The position numbers and the translations under genes are program-made. A stretch of 64,000 bases of DNA from Centrapalus pauciflorus (taxonomy: Eukaryota > Streptophyta > Magnoliopsida > Asterales > Asteraceae), in contig JAANYP010000413.1 in the NCBI GenBank assembly GCA_020465985.1, positions 388,725 through 452,724 of the forward strand, in the 5' to 3' direction. Of the stretch, positions 42,704 through 54,053 are shown one piece after another. Every line of letters begins with the position of its first letter. Position 1 is the first letter of the stretch. The notes under the pieces are model-generated. The model was not told where the DNA came from and made no database searches. It saw nothing but the letters and a program-made list of their open reading frames with translations.

Positions 42704-43814
42704 GTTAGATCTTCTTTTTTTCAGTTTTTCTGCGTTTGTTGTGTTATTATAGTCCTATAATCATCACAATATCATCCTACACTGATTTTGAGTTCATTCA
42801 CTTCCATATTTCCATACAAATCATCCAGAATCGGAGTTTTAAAAATTTCAAAAATATGGGTTTTTAGTGGGTTTTTTTTAGCTTGTTCTTTACTGTTTTT
42901 AAGTGTTTCAGGTTATTTTAAATCACCAAAAGTGTTTAAAATAGTTTATCAATCATTTAGAAATATTTTTTAGGCTTTAAAACTGATAAAATCGACTTCT
43001 GCTCTGATCTGCCTTAGAAAACTGCTAAAACCTGCTGTAATTCGGACATGTTACTGTAGAAATTCGGACCATTTAAGACCCCAATTCGGACCAAATAGCA
43101 TCCTAGTTCGGACCTCACTTCGGTCCAATTCGGACCAACCTTAGGTAAATTTCGGACCTCCCATCTGCCTATTTCGGACCCTACTTAGGTCCCATCCGAA
43201 CTTCGGACCATCCGAAGTTCAGATCAGGCATTCCCATTTTCTTGTTTTGGACTTGTGCTTAAATTTTAAAATTCACTACGGAGCATATCCATTTCGGACC
43301 ACCCAAACTCGGACCATCCAAATTCGGCCCCTACCTGGACACTTTCCTAAAACCCTGTCCACTGTTCCCCCGAATTCGGACTATCCGTATTCGGTTCCCA
43401 TACTTCATCCGAACCACATCTGTTCATCCGAAGTCCCTTATCCGAAGTCAACCTGTGCATCCGAATCCGGTTCAACCGAATTCGGTCCATCAGACTTCTA
43501 AGCATCCGTATTCGCCCATATCCGAAATACCATCCGAATTAGGCTGTCCATCCGAAGTAGGTTCTCATCTGAATTACATCATCCATCCGAATTCACTGTT
43601 CATCCGAATTAGGCTTTTCCATCCGAAACCCATTTCATCCGAAATTGATTCTGAGCATCCGAAACATTGTTCATCCGAAATCAATCCATCCGAAACACCT
43701 TTCCATCCGAATTCAGTGTCTTATCCGAATTAGCACCATCCACAGTGCTATTCTTTTAAAGTCCAGCCCATCCGTGCCAAGTTTCCACCTTTAAGATCTT
43801 AAATTTTTCATCAG
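42704..43814 (+). other. Candidate leader intron upstream of CC gag
   Basis: A possible donor ATCG|GTTAGATC (GT at 42704) and acceptor AATTTTTCATCAG (ending 43814) bound 1111 bp that contain the whole array 43030-43740. The acceptor is ten bases before the gag ATG at 43825. This mirrors the accessory leader intron at 51494-52588. The donor is only fair; no transcript was seen. Confidence 0.45.
43030..43740. repeat. CC palindrome-motif array 1, upstream of gag
   Basis: About 30 copies of a short motif. The left half is mostly TTCGGACC (43040-43300) and the right half mostly its partner CATCCGAA (43390-43735), with full CCGAATTCGG palindromes in between (for example near 43371 and 43475). Spacing is 12-30 bp. 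One ORF through it translates as Pro/Ser/Asn-rich repeats and is not a gene. Confidence 0.85.
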
Positions 43815-43824
43815 CACCATCATC

Positions 43825-44465
43825 ATGTCTCGCGAAGCTCTCGTACTCGGATCTGAGAACAGACCACCTGTTCTCTATCCAGATGAGTATGAACAACGGA
43901 AATCCCGGTTCCTTAAAAATTCGTTGGAATGCAACCGCTAGGGAATTTAATGCTTCAGTCCATCTCCAAAGGTCCCGTCATCTACTATCGGGAGATAGCA
44001 GCCCAACCTGAGGCTGGTCCCCCTGTCTTAGCCTCAAAAGTTGAACAAGAACCGGCTAATGACGCCGAGAGAGACAGACAGCATGCCGATAAGAGGGCGG
44101 AATACTTAATCTATCAGGCCCTGCCCACTGATATTCTGGTTGGCGTAGACAGCAAAATGTCTGCCAAGGAAATGTGTGACGAATTGGAAGTCCAGATACT
44201 GGGGGCAGATCTCGATGATCGTGCCAAGATTGAGGAGGCAAAGGCTAAGTTTACAGAATTCCGCGCAAAGGACGGGGAATCTCTGCAAGCCACGTTTACA
44301 AGGTTCTGTGCGGTCCTGAATGAGTTGAACATACTGCACATAAAGAAGGACAGGGATGACATCAACATCCAGTTCTTTGCAGCCCTTGCCCCCGAGTGGC
44401 AGCTTGCTTTTCCAACAAGACTAACAATAAACTCCGTTATGACACCGTTCGCGGAGGTACTCTGA
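43825..44465 (+). pseudogene. CC gag core, N-terminal part
   Basis: The ATG at 43825 opens SREALVLGSENRPPVLYPDE and YEQRKSRFLK, then a TAG at about 43939. A shifted frame (43929-44465) continues with UBN2-type gag: KRAEYLIYQALPTDILVGVD, AKFTEFRAKDGESLQATF, FAALAPEWQLAF. One frameshift or small indel around 43920-43940 separates the pieces. The end at 44465 runs into the Arg-Asp repeat in another frame. Confidence 0.82.
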
Positions 44466-45419
44466 TGATAGAAGGGATGAACGCGAGATGATTATCGCAG
44501 GGACGATTACCGAAGGGATGATCGCGACGAGAGGAGGTCTGATGATAGATGCGACTATCGAGATGATCGCCGTTATGAAAGGCGAGACGATATGCGCGAT
44601 GATCGGAGGGACGACAGGCGAGACTATGATAGGCCGGACGATCGACGAGATGATCGTAGGGATGACCGCCGAGATGAGAGGAGAGAGCCTGAAAGAAGGG
44701 ACAGAAGGAGAGATGACAGCAGAGAGCATCGCCGCGTCGATAAGCGGCCGGCGGAGAGAAGAGATGAACGGCCGAGAGCAGACGAGCCGAAAGCCGTGGA
44801 TGAGCGTCTCTGTTACAAGTGTGGTAAACCGGGCCACTTTTCTCAGGAGTGCAAGAATAATTTTGACAGAGACGTCGGCTACTACGAGAGAAAGCTGGAG
44901 GCCGCCAAGGAAGACTACTGGAATGCTGAAGACACCGACGAGGAGGATGACAAGGGCAAGAACTGTTACATGGTTGATCGTATTGGGTTGGAGAACAGTG
45001 CTGTTTCCACTGCTGAAAATTCATATCATGCTGCTGAGGGGGAGACATTGAAAAATCCACCAGCATGTCTGATGACCACAACCAACGATCCCGAATGCTC
45101 TACATCCGGTTCTGAGACAAATAAGGTATTTTCCTGTTACATTCCTGTACATGTAAAAAATTTATTTGTAGATAATGAATGTACACTGCACACACATATT
45201 CCTGATCTACAAGCTAGATTAAATGCTGAAACTGCAAAGTGTGTACAGGCTGAACATCAAGCTCAAACTCTAAAAGAATCATCTGAATTATATCATTCAA
45301 AGTGGTTAACTAATCATAATGTTATAAAACAGATGTTAATAGAAAATGTAGATGTTCAGGATAGGAATATATATCTTGAATCTTGCATGGACACGCTATC
45401 AAAAGAAAAACTCTCTTAA
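44466..45419 (+). pseudogene. CC gag: Arg-Asp repeat and zinc knuckle
   Basis: From 44466 the sequence encodes a long Asp/Arg/Glu repeat (DDRRDDRRDERRE type) up to about 44770, then the CCHC knuckle CYKCGKPGHFSQEC (44811-44853), followed by an acidic stretch (DTDEEDDKG) and a helical region with LQARLNAETAKC. The frame 44592-45419 is open and ends in a TAA. Charged RD repeats resemble RNA-binding regions of some splicing and elongation factors; here they probably aid RNA packaging. That role is inference. Confidence 0.8.
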
Positions 45420-46944
45420 AAAGAAGAAATTTATGTACTTACAAAACAGTTAGATGTGGTAAATATGGAAAATATAGACAGTTTAGAAAAATACAAAATG
45501 GTTGAAGAAGAAAGGATATGTTTGTACTCACGAATAAGGACCCTTTACGATGCATTTTTAAAAAGGGGTCAAACAATACAAACTATCCACTTAAATCAGC
45601 CCAAAGAAACTAGGTTTTACCATTCTAAACAAGGAATTGGTTTTAAAAATCCTAAATATTTGGAAAAAGCACAAAATGATTTACCTTTATTTTATGACAT
45701 GAATTATATGGGAGCCGGTCTTAAATCTTTCTTTTTTGAGTCATCAAGAGAAGTTTTAAACAAAGAAAATGAGAAACGTGTTGCTCATAAAGAAAAAGAA
45801 ATTTCTTTTCAATATGAAGAACTTAACGAGAGTTATTCTTCTAGAGTACCCACTTTAGAGGAAAACGTCATGTCAACTTATTCAGAAGCTGAATTGAAAA
45901 CCGCAACAACTTTATATTCCGGCAAAAGTTCTTCAACAACAAATCACTGTTTTAGGAAAGGAATTAAAGTCGTCTCAAAAGAAAGCTCTTGATCTTCAAG
46001 ATGCTCTTCTTAAGAGCGAAGAAGAATTGGTAAATCAATCTTTTCAACAATGTGTGGAAGTAACTGTTTACAGAGAAAATTTTGAAATGGTTTCACAAAA
46101 ATTGAAGGATTTTTCAAAAAAACAAACAGTTTCTCATTCCACAAAAATTCCATATGTGTCAACAAATAAAGATATGGCCAAAGCTGAAACTTCTTCTGTC
46201 ATTCATAAAGGTGAGTGTTCAAAACCTTTCAAAAATGAGGTTTCTAAAAAGACTCAGATCAAATCCAAGTCTTTTAAGAAACCCACTCACCAACAAAAAG
46301 AAAATTCTTTCAAGTCTAAATCTTCCATGCTTACTGACTCTAATCACTTTGTTCGTACAGATCATATAAGAAGAGTTCCAAAAACCAGCATGCTGGATTT
46401 TACGAGTTTTTTTGTGATGAAGGCTTTAATGCCAAATGAATTTGTTACTAGAGATAGGATGTCTGTAATCTCTAAAGGCAATTTATGTAACAATGTGTGT
46501 GACAATGCATGTAATGATGTACCGAATTCTGTTGTTCCTTTAAAGTACTCTTTCAATGATTTATTCAATCTATGTCCAACTCGCTATAGACGACAGATTC
46601 CTGAAATGAATGCTTTCGTGCCATATTCTATTAAACGAATTAGGAAAAAGAAAACAAAAAATGTTGCATCATCGGCCTCAAATAAAATTGAGACTTGTCC
46701 GTTGCCAAGGCCCAAAACCAAAGCAACGGTGAAAAAGGTCTCAAAAAGACAAAAACCAAAGGCAATTTCAGCGCCTAAGGTTCCAAAGCCCAATAAATCC
46801 AATCTTCAATGGATTCCAAAGGGTTATTCATCCGGACCACACACAAATGCTAAATGGGTTCCTAAAACTGTTCACGTGTCATATAACTCTGGAACTCCTA
46901 ACAAAAAGGGACCCATATTGAGGTGGGTACCCAAAGTTGTGTGA
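45420..46944 (+). pseudogene. CC gag C-terminal region
   Basis: Two frames (45456-45992, 46027-46944) carry GIGFKNPKYLEKAQNDLP, a coiled-coil part, a Lys/Ser-rich part, and near the end three repeats of the W-x-PK type (LQWIPKG, AKWVPKT, LRWVPKV) before the stop at 46944. CA gag ends similarly (CVPKV). The breaks near 45419-45455 and 45990-46030 are a stop and a shift. The region extends particle proteins in SIRE/Maximus-like copias. Confidence 0.72.
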
Positions 46945-47214
46945 TCTTTGTGCAGATGGTTCTTGGTTACTTCTGATCAAGACTCGTTCTTCAATGAAAT
47001 GGCTTCTAGTTATCATAGACTAGGACCCATTCTTTTGCTTGTCGGTTGTGCTTAAACCGACACGTTTGGTTTCTGTGCACACAACCCAGGACCCGGTCTT
47101 AACTCATCATGTTTTCTGAACATCTCGGTTCAGAACACGGTTTGATTGTGAATTAAAAATGGATGTGTTTGAATGCATATAGATTTTCATTGTATAAATT
47201 TATTTGCTTTTCAG
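46945..47214 (+). other. CC gag-pol junction with splice-acceptor-like end
   Basis: A noncoding stretch of about 270 bp between the gag stop and the protease, ending TTTATTTGCTTTTCAG at 47214. The next base starts an in-phase codon of the protease frame. CA (acceptor at 33994) and CB (13945) show the same T-rich plus CAG at the same place. Confidence 0.45.
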
Positions 47215-47616
47215 GCTAAGTCCATTTGGTATATGGATTCGGGTTGCTCCAAGCATATGACGGGAAGAAGAGAATTGCCGTCCAACGTTGTTGAACAGTA
47301 TTGCGGAACTGTAAAATTCGGGAACAACCATCAGGCTCACATCAAAGGATACGGGGACTTAGTTCTAAATAATCTGGTCATCAAGGACGTTGACTATGTT
47401 GAGGGGTTATCACATAATCTTTTTAGCATAGGACAGCTCGGTGACAAAGGACTAGAGGTAACTTTTAGAGCTAAGAACTGCAGTGTAAAGAGTATGGATG
47501 GAAAAGAAATCCTAACAGGTTCCCGAAACTCTAACCTCTACACCATTGACGTAGCTAAGCTAATAGTGAAGGATAACATTTGCCTACTATCAAAAGCCTC
47601 TTCATAAGAGTCTTGG
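47215..47616 (+). pseudogene. CC protease
   Basis: Aspartic protease with SIWYMDSGCSKHMTGRRELP at its start, then GTVKFGNNHQAHIKGYGD and LSHNLFSIGQLGDKGLEV. The frame stays open to a TAA at about 47605-47607 just before the LWHRRLSH motif and continues in the same frame after it. Only this one stop separates it from the 720-codon integrase-RT frame; the catalytic Asp is intact. Confidence 0.87.
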
Positions 47617-49779
47617 TTGTGGCATCGAAGATTATCCCATTTGAACTTTGATAATATCAACAAGCTGGATGCGAAACAATTGGTTAAAGGTCTTCCTGAA
47701 TTGCGCTATGAAAAGGACCATCTGTGTGGAGCTTGTGAGAAAGGAAAGATGAAACGATCATCTCACAAACCAAAGCCCGAACCATCAACAAAAAGAGTAT
47801 TGGAGTTACTTCACATGGATTTATGCGGACCGATGAGGACTCAAAGCATAAACGGGAAACGATATATGTTGGTTATCGTAGATGACTATTCACGATATAC
47901 CTGGGTCAGGTTCTTGCGTTCCAAGGACGAGACAGCTCAAGAAATCATAGATTTTATCAAGAGTGTCGAGACCCAACAGCAGCTGTCAGTGCAATCAATC
48001 AGATCAGATAACGGCACGGAGTTCAAGAACTCGGTAGTTGAAGGCTTCCTTCGATCCAAAGGTATTCAGCATCAATACTCTGCTGCTCGAACACCTCAAC
48101 AAAATGGGGTCGTGGAAAGGCGTAACCGTACGCTTGTGGAAGCCGCTCGTACAATGCTCACATACTCGAAGCTACCTCCGTTCTTGTGGGCCGAAGACGT
48201 ATCTACAGCATGCTATACACAAAATCGCTCCATTATCCATAAGCGCTTTAACAAAACTCCTTACCAACTCTTTTTGAATAAAGTACCATTTATCAAGTAC
48301 TTACGTGTATTTGGTTGCAGGTGCTATGTACTGAATGACAAAGACAACCTCGGGAAGTTTAACGAAAAGGCGGATGAAGCGATCTTCATTGGATACTCAT
48401 CCAACTCGAAGGCGTATCGCGCATTCAATACCCGAACCAGAACAGTCAACGAAAGTGTGCATGTCACATTTGATGAGTTGGCTGAACTGGCACCCGAAGT
48501 TGATCAATCAGGACCTCGCATTACTCAAATGCCTGGAGACTCTTCTAATAACCCCATTTCTTTTTCTTCTTCTGATTTGGTTAATTTGTTTGATCCTTTT
48601 TATGTTGAATTTTTCGGTCCTAACGCTAGTGTTTCTAATGTTGTCAATAATGTAGGTAATCCTTCCAGTTCAACTGCGCCACAAAGTTTCTCCGTTTCAT
48701 CTTCATCAACATACCCTCATCCATCTACATCATCCACTGACACATCCGCAGTTGAATCTACTCCTATAATACCCTCACATATAATACCAACAATCCTTCC
48801 TTCACCTGAACACTCGGGAATCGAACTAGAACCAGTGGTACCATCATTTGAAACCATTGACCATGAATCCTCATCCATCCCCACGTTAACCACTGAGGTT
48901 CCATCCCGAGCACCCCTTCCACACGAGATTAAATGGACCCGAAGTCACCCAACAGATCAAATCATTGGTGATGTGTCAACAGGAGTCCAAACTCGTAGGG
49001 CATCTGCTAATGAATGCCTCTTCGCATCATTTCTTAGTATGATAGAGCCCGCTCGTGTGGATGAAGCCCTAACAGATACAGATTGGATAGTTGCAATGCA
49101 AGAGGAACTCAACCAGTTTGAACAGCTAATAGTATGGCGGTTAGTTCCCAAACCAAAATACCGTACAGTGATCGGAACAAAGTGGATCTTTAAGGACAAA
49201 CGAGATGAGAACGACATTGTGATAAGGAATAAAGCAAGACTTGTTGCCAAAGGCTACCGACAACAAGAAGGGATAGATTATGACGAGACCTTCGCTCCAG
49301 TTGCACGGATCGAAGCAATCAGAATCTTCTTGGCGTACGCGGCAGAAAAAGATTTCAAAGTGTACCAAATGGACGTCAAGACTGCCTTTCTAAACGGTGA
49401 ACTTAACGAGGAGGTGTATGTTGAACAACCAAAAGGCTTTGTTGACGCACATAAACTTGACCATGTTTATGTGCTAGATAAAGCCCTCTATGGTTTAAAA
49501 CAAGCACCTCGAGCATGGTATGATAGTCTTTGCAATTTCCTTATTTCTGCCAGTTTCTGTAAAGGTGTGGTGGACACAAATCTATTCACTAAAAGGGAAG
49601 GCCCACATATAATGCTAGTACAAATATATGTTGACGACATTATATTTGGATCTACTGACATTAATTTTTGTAAGGATTTTTCAGCCCTAATGGAGTCCAG
49701 GTTCGAGATGAGTATGATGGGGGAAATGAATTTTTCCTCGGATTACAAGTCAAACAACTTGAGGATGGGATTTTTGTGA
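47617..49779 (+). pseudogene. CC integrase and reverse transcriptase, first part
   Basis: The pre-integrase zinc motif (LWHRRLSHLNFDNINKL, CGACEKGK) is followed by a core with MLVIVDDYSRYTWVRFL, SIRSDNGTEFKNS and TPQQNGVVERRNRTLVEAAR. A Ser/Thr/Pro-rich linker spans about 48480-48960. RT has WIVAMQEELNQFEQL, GYRQQEGIDYDETFAPVARI, MDVKTAFLNGELNEEVYV and the catalytic LVQIYVDDIIFGST near 49617-49660. The frame ends at 49779 because one T is missing in a T-run near 49733. Confidence 0.9.
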
Positions 49780-50576
49780 ACCAGTCGAAATATACTCTTG
49801 ACATTCTCAAGAAGTATAAGTTAGACTCTTGCACGAGTATCACAACTCCCATGGCCTCCAACTGTAAGTTAGACACCGATCCTTCTGGGAAAAGTGTTGA
49901 TAATACAACTTACAGAGGGATGATAGGATCCTTACTATACTTGACTGCCAGTAGGCCGGATATAATGTTTTCAACATGTCTTTGTGCTAGATTTCAGGCC
50001 GACCGAAAAGAATCACACATAACTGCGGTGAAAAACATTTTTCGTTATCTTAAGGGTACACCCGAACTTGGTCTATGGTATCCAAAGGGAACCGATTTCA
50101 ATCTTACCGCTTTTTCAGATGCTGATTTTGCAGGTTGTAGAGTTGACAGAAAAAGCACGTCGGGAGGGATACAATTTTTAGTAGATAGATCGGTGAGTTG
50201 GTCTTCCAAAAAGCAGAATTGTGTTTCCACATCCACAGCTGAGGCTGAGTATGTAGCAGCTGCAAGCTGTTGCTCTCAAGTACTGTGGATGAGAACACAA
50301 TTACGCGATTATGGATTCTCACTCACCAATATCCCAATTTACTGTGATTCTCGAAGTGCAATTGCCATCTCTTGCAATCCCGTGCAGCACTCTCGAACAA
50401 AACACATAGATATCAGGTATCATTTTATTAAAGATCACGTAGAAAAGGGAACCATTGAGTTGTATTTTGTTGGCACGGAATATCAACTTGCGGATATATT
50501 TACTAAAGTTTTAGACGAACCTCGTTTTCAGTTTTTAGTATCCCATATCGGCACGTTGAATCCGCCTTCCAATTAA
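49776..50576 (+). pseudogene. CC reverse transcriptase end and RNase H
   Basis: It continues the frame lost at 49733. The RT thumb (NQSKYTLDILKKYKLDSCTS, TTYRGMIGSLLYLTASRPD) and RNase H (FSDADFAGCRVDRKSTSGG, STAEAEYVAAASCCSQVLW, IYCDSRSAIAIS, DIFTKVLDEPRF) are complete and carry the catalytic acidic residues. It ends at the TAA 50574-50576. Confidence 0.92.
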
Positions 50577-51280
50577 ATATCAGATATTGTCCTAAATAAT
50601 TCTATTTCAATCCATTGTGATTGAAATTCCTTTATTTTAGAAAATATGTGTTATTTAAATTTAAGGATTGGGTCACAAAATTGAAACTCAATATTTCCTT
50701 ATCTGTGTACATTTTTAATAATTAATGATCCTGACAAATTGCTATGTGAATTGTTCATCATGGAGTGGGACGCAAACAATATACAGGTTTGTCTGTATTT
50801 TTAAGGCCAAAAAAGGGTTGACGAGCTTTATACGAAAAACAAAAGGAAAAGAACCGGTATTCATTTGAGGGGGAGTATAGTTAGGATTTTAAGTTTTATA
50901 ATTCTTTGTTTCTTTTTAATTTCTTTGTGTTAAATTTTAAATTTTAGGTTGGTTATACTTTAATTTAATTTTAAGCTTAATTTAATAGGTCAGAAAATTC
51001 CAAAAAGATTTTAAATTTCAAATTTTTCAAAAAGCCAAAAAGTATTTTATTTTATGTGATCTTATTTTATTTTGGTTTATTTTTTATCCTCACTTAAAAG
51101 ATCAAAGAAAATTCCAAAAAAAAAAATGTTATTTTATAGTTTCATAGAAAAATACAAAAAGAGTTTATTTTTGGGCCAAATTTTTTGTGTAAAATGTTTG
51201 CTTTTTAGTTATTTTAATTTCAAGCCCAACTTTTCCTTGTTGTGTGAAATATCCGGCGGCCCACTATATGTTTGGGTGCG
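50577..51280 (+). other. CC noncoding gap after pol
   Basis: AT-rich, with repeated AAAATTCCAAAAA and TTTTATTTTATTTT words (50990-51130). A polypurine tract lies at 50867-50875. No credible gene. Confidence 0.6.
50867..50875 (+). other. Internal polypurine tract after CC pol
   Basis: GAGGGGGAG, followed by TATAGTTAGG, resembles a PPT followed by an LTR start. It lies 290 bp after the pol stop and 5.2 kb before the real 3' LTR. Confidence 0.55.
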
Positions 51281-51493
51281 GATCCTGCTACCCGGATCCG
51301 ACCCGGCCGCATTTAAAAAGGGAAGTCAACCGGTCAAAAGTTTACTTTCCTTCAAATTCAAGAAACTTCATCTCCTTCCTCTTCTCCTTCTCATCGACTA
51401 TCCACCGCCGAACCTCCATTAACATCAAATCCAAGCTTTTGAACCACTATTTTTCTCCGTTTTTCTTGCTTCATTCATCTTCGGCACTTCAAG
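51281..51493 (+). promoter_or_regulatory. Possible internal promoter and leader exon of the CC accessory ORF
   Basis: A GC-rich stretch (GGATCCGACCCGGCCGC, 51293-51310) breaks the AT-rich gap and is followed by a TATA-like TTTAAAAA (51312-51319). A CT-rich leader (CATCTCCTTCCTCTTCTCC near 51369) and a strong donor CTTCAAG|GTAACATC at 51494 follow. The arrangement matches CA 9440-9214. Inference only. Confidence 0.45.
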
Positions 51494-52588
51494 GTAACAT
51501 CTTTTTAACTTTCTTTTAGATTTTAATGTCTTCTTATATGTGTTTGATTCTATATTTTTTCCTTCTTTTTATTCTCGGTTTTTATACAATTTTAGGTAGT
51601 TTTATGTAGTATTTTTAGTTAGTAATAGTTCTATAAAATGTTCCTAATGCATTTTTAGACTAGGATCTGTAATTTCACGCATTTTTGTTCACTCTTAACT
51701 GTTCACGTTTATTTTTGCATGAACTCATTAACTGTTGCATGCATCTTCGGACGTCCGGATTCGGACCAACACCCGAATTTGGATGTCCCACTTTGGCTAA
51801 ATTTTCAACTTTTTCAAAATAACTTATCCGAATTCGGACCACTGTAGATCCGAATTCGGACATCTGATGAACAGATTCGGATCATTGTTGATCCGAATTC
51901 GGTCCCTCCCATTTTTCAAAATTACATTTAGGGCCTAAGTGTTTCTGTCCTGTTCATCCGAACTCGGATGGCATCCGAATTCGGTCCTGATCCGATTTGT
52001 GTTCCATTCGGATTCGGTCTTTTTATTCATTGCATACATAACATTTCCATCCGCACATCCCATCCGAATCCGTACCTCAAGCACAACTTCATCCGAATTC
52101 GGTCAAATCTGCATCATCACTTACATCCATTTCGGTTCACATCCGAGTTCGGTCCTTCTACATGAAGTATCCGAATTCGGACTCCCACATCCCCATTCAT
52201 GCATCATCCGATTTCGGGCTTATCCGAATTTGATGACACTGTTCATCCGAATTCGGACCATCCGAAATCCATCACTTAGCATTTTTTTTCTCTAATTTTA
52301 ATTTTTCCATTTTTTTGCATTTTCAATATAAATTTAAAAAAAATACAAAAATATTTTCATCACGGTGCTCCTATGATTAGAGTTAGGACTAGTGTTTTAG
52401 TGAAAAGGTATGATCTAACATCGGTCTCTTAACGATTGACTTTGGACTTTATTAGTAGAATTTTATTCTACTAATAAAGACCCGATGCTAAACAGATCAG
52501 GCAGAATCTATTTCACACTAATCTAGACTTCACATCAATGACTTATCAGTTAAAGTCTTCTTATTCTAACTCTGATGCACCTTTGCAG
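51494..52588 (+). other. Candidate leader intron of the CC accessory ORF
   Basis: 1095 bp from GTAACATC to GATGCACCTTTGCAG; the next bases are GATGATGG, so the accessory ATG (52590) is the second base of the new exon. The CCGAATTCGG array (51745-52265) is wholly inside. Confidence 0.58.
51745..52265. repeat. CC palindrome-motif array 2, upstream of the accessory ORF
   Basis: About 18 copies, many of them full palindromes of ATCCGAATTCGGACC type (near 51827, 51849, 51892, 52089, 52168, 52244). It shares the motif of array 1 (43030-43740) but has more complete palindromes. Confidence 0.85.
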
Positions 52589-52589
52589 G

Positions 52590-54053
52590 ATGATGGAACC
52601 AGCAGTTAATCTTACCATACCCCATCCCCCCATCCCAAATAATAACGCCCAACTCCCAGAACAATCCATCCTCCCCAACGCCGAGTTTGTCGAGTTTATT
52701 CCACACAACTGGCAACTCGACGTATCCATTCGAACCAAGGAACCCCAAACCCTCGCATTTGACATCCTCACTCGCCACCCCATCTATTACGCCTTATCCA
52801 CCACAATTGTTGTTCCCCAGAATTACCTTCAACAATTCTGGAACAGGTTGCAATACTTTCCTGACGCCGAACCCCACTTTACATCCACCATCGACTGTGT
52901 TCCAGTCAAACTCACCATATCCGCCATACGCCATATCCTTCACCTACCCGCCGAATTCTACCTACCAACCCGCGAACATTTTGATCCCAACCCATCCATC
53001 ACCGACACCTTAGTTGAAATCCAAACACTGGGTTATGATGGCCCTCTTTCCTAACCCTCAGATTTCCGCACCAAATATCTTCAATCCCACTGGCGGATCC
53101 TTGTTGATGTAATCAACAAATGCTTCAACGCGAAGCATTCCGGCCACGACTCCGCCTCGGCTCAGGTACTAGCCATGTTCACCGGCTTTGCCTTTGACCG
53201 ACATGTGGATTATGCTGCTTTCCTCTTCGAGGAACTAAAACGAGTCCACGTGGAGAGGGGAACCAAGAAAGGAAGAAAATACGTACTTCTACAGCGGATT
53301 CTGTAGCTCATCATCCAGTATGCCATGGACCATGATGACGATATCCACGAACGTCCTGAGGCAGACGTCTACCCCACAGTGGCAATTCAAAAGCTAACAC
53401 TGCCAAAGGGGGCCCCCACAGTGCCGATAATGAAAATTCCTCTATCTCTGCTAATGAGGTCAAGGGGGTTGGAACGGGTTCGGGCATATATTCAAGAGTG
53501 TTATCCGGATGAGTCTCAGTCAGATGCATCTGAGACTAGCCAAGCCGAAGGTGAGGCGAGCATGAGTGAGGATGAGGGAGCTCAGGTGGAAGTTCAACAA
53601 TCTCTGGGCGTAGGTGAGAGGGAGCCTGTGTTAGTGAGGGAGGAAGCAGGTGGTGAGGCAGCAGAGATGGCGGATTCAGAAAGAACCATCTCTGTCGTGC
53701 GAGCGAAGGATATGCAATCCGAGGGTGAACCAAGCCCAATCAGCCGGACTCCTCATCATAAGGCCGTCAGTCCAACGGTCGAAATAACCACCACCACCAA
53801 CTTGGTTTCCCCTCAAAGGGAGACCACTTCATTCCACGGGGTCATAGCACATACACCATCGCCCTCTCATTCGGAGAGTGGCGGTGTTGAAAGAGGTCAC
53901 ACTCCTCCCCATGTGACCGCACTTCATTCATTCACAATTCCATCCCCACAAACACACACCCGCACGATGCCTCCGTGGCATCCTCAAGAGCTGCCTCCGT
54001 GGCAGCTCCTCAAACTTCCGGATCTGAGCGCCCTATACAGGAGCCGGAAATGA
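52590..54053 (+). pseudogene. CC accessory ORF, N-terminal domain and acidic part
   Basis: The start ATG directly follows a splice-acceptor-like CAG. One frame runs to 54053 with only two stops (53052-53054 and about 53304). The N-terminal domain has LQQFWNRLQYFPDAEPHF, IRHILHLPAEFYLP, LGYDGPLS, then SHWRILVDVINKCFNAKHSG, the block order also seen in CA and CB. From 53325 it becomes acidic and Ser/Glu-rich, then Pro/His/Thr-rich. A shift near 53980-54050 moves on to the next part. No enzymatic motif recognised. Confidence 0.78.

Noticed and set aside
43247..43733. Two Pro/Asn/Ser-rich frames upstream of CC gag
   Set aside because: They are translations of the CATCCGAA repeat array, with no gene-like composition or start context.
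44421..45081. Long antisense open frames opposite the CC gag repeat
   Set aside because: The GAT/CGA-rich repeat keeps several frames open on both strands; only the plus frame leads into the zinc knuckle.
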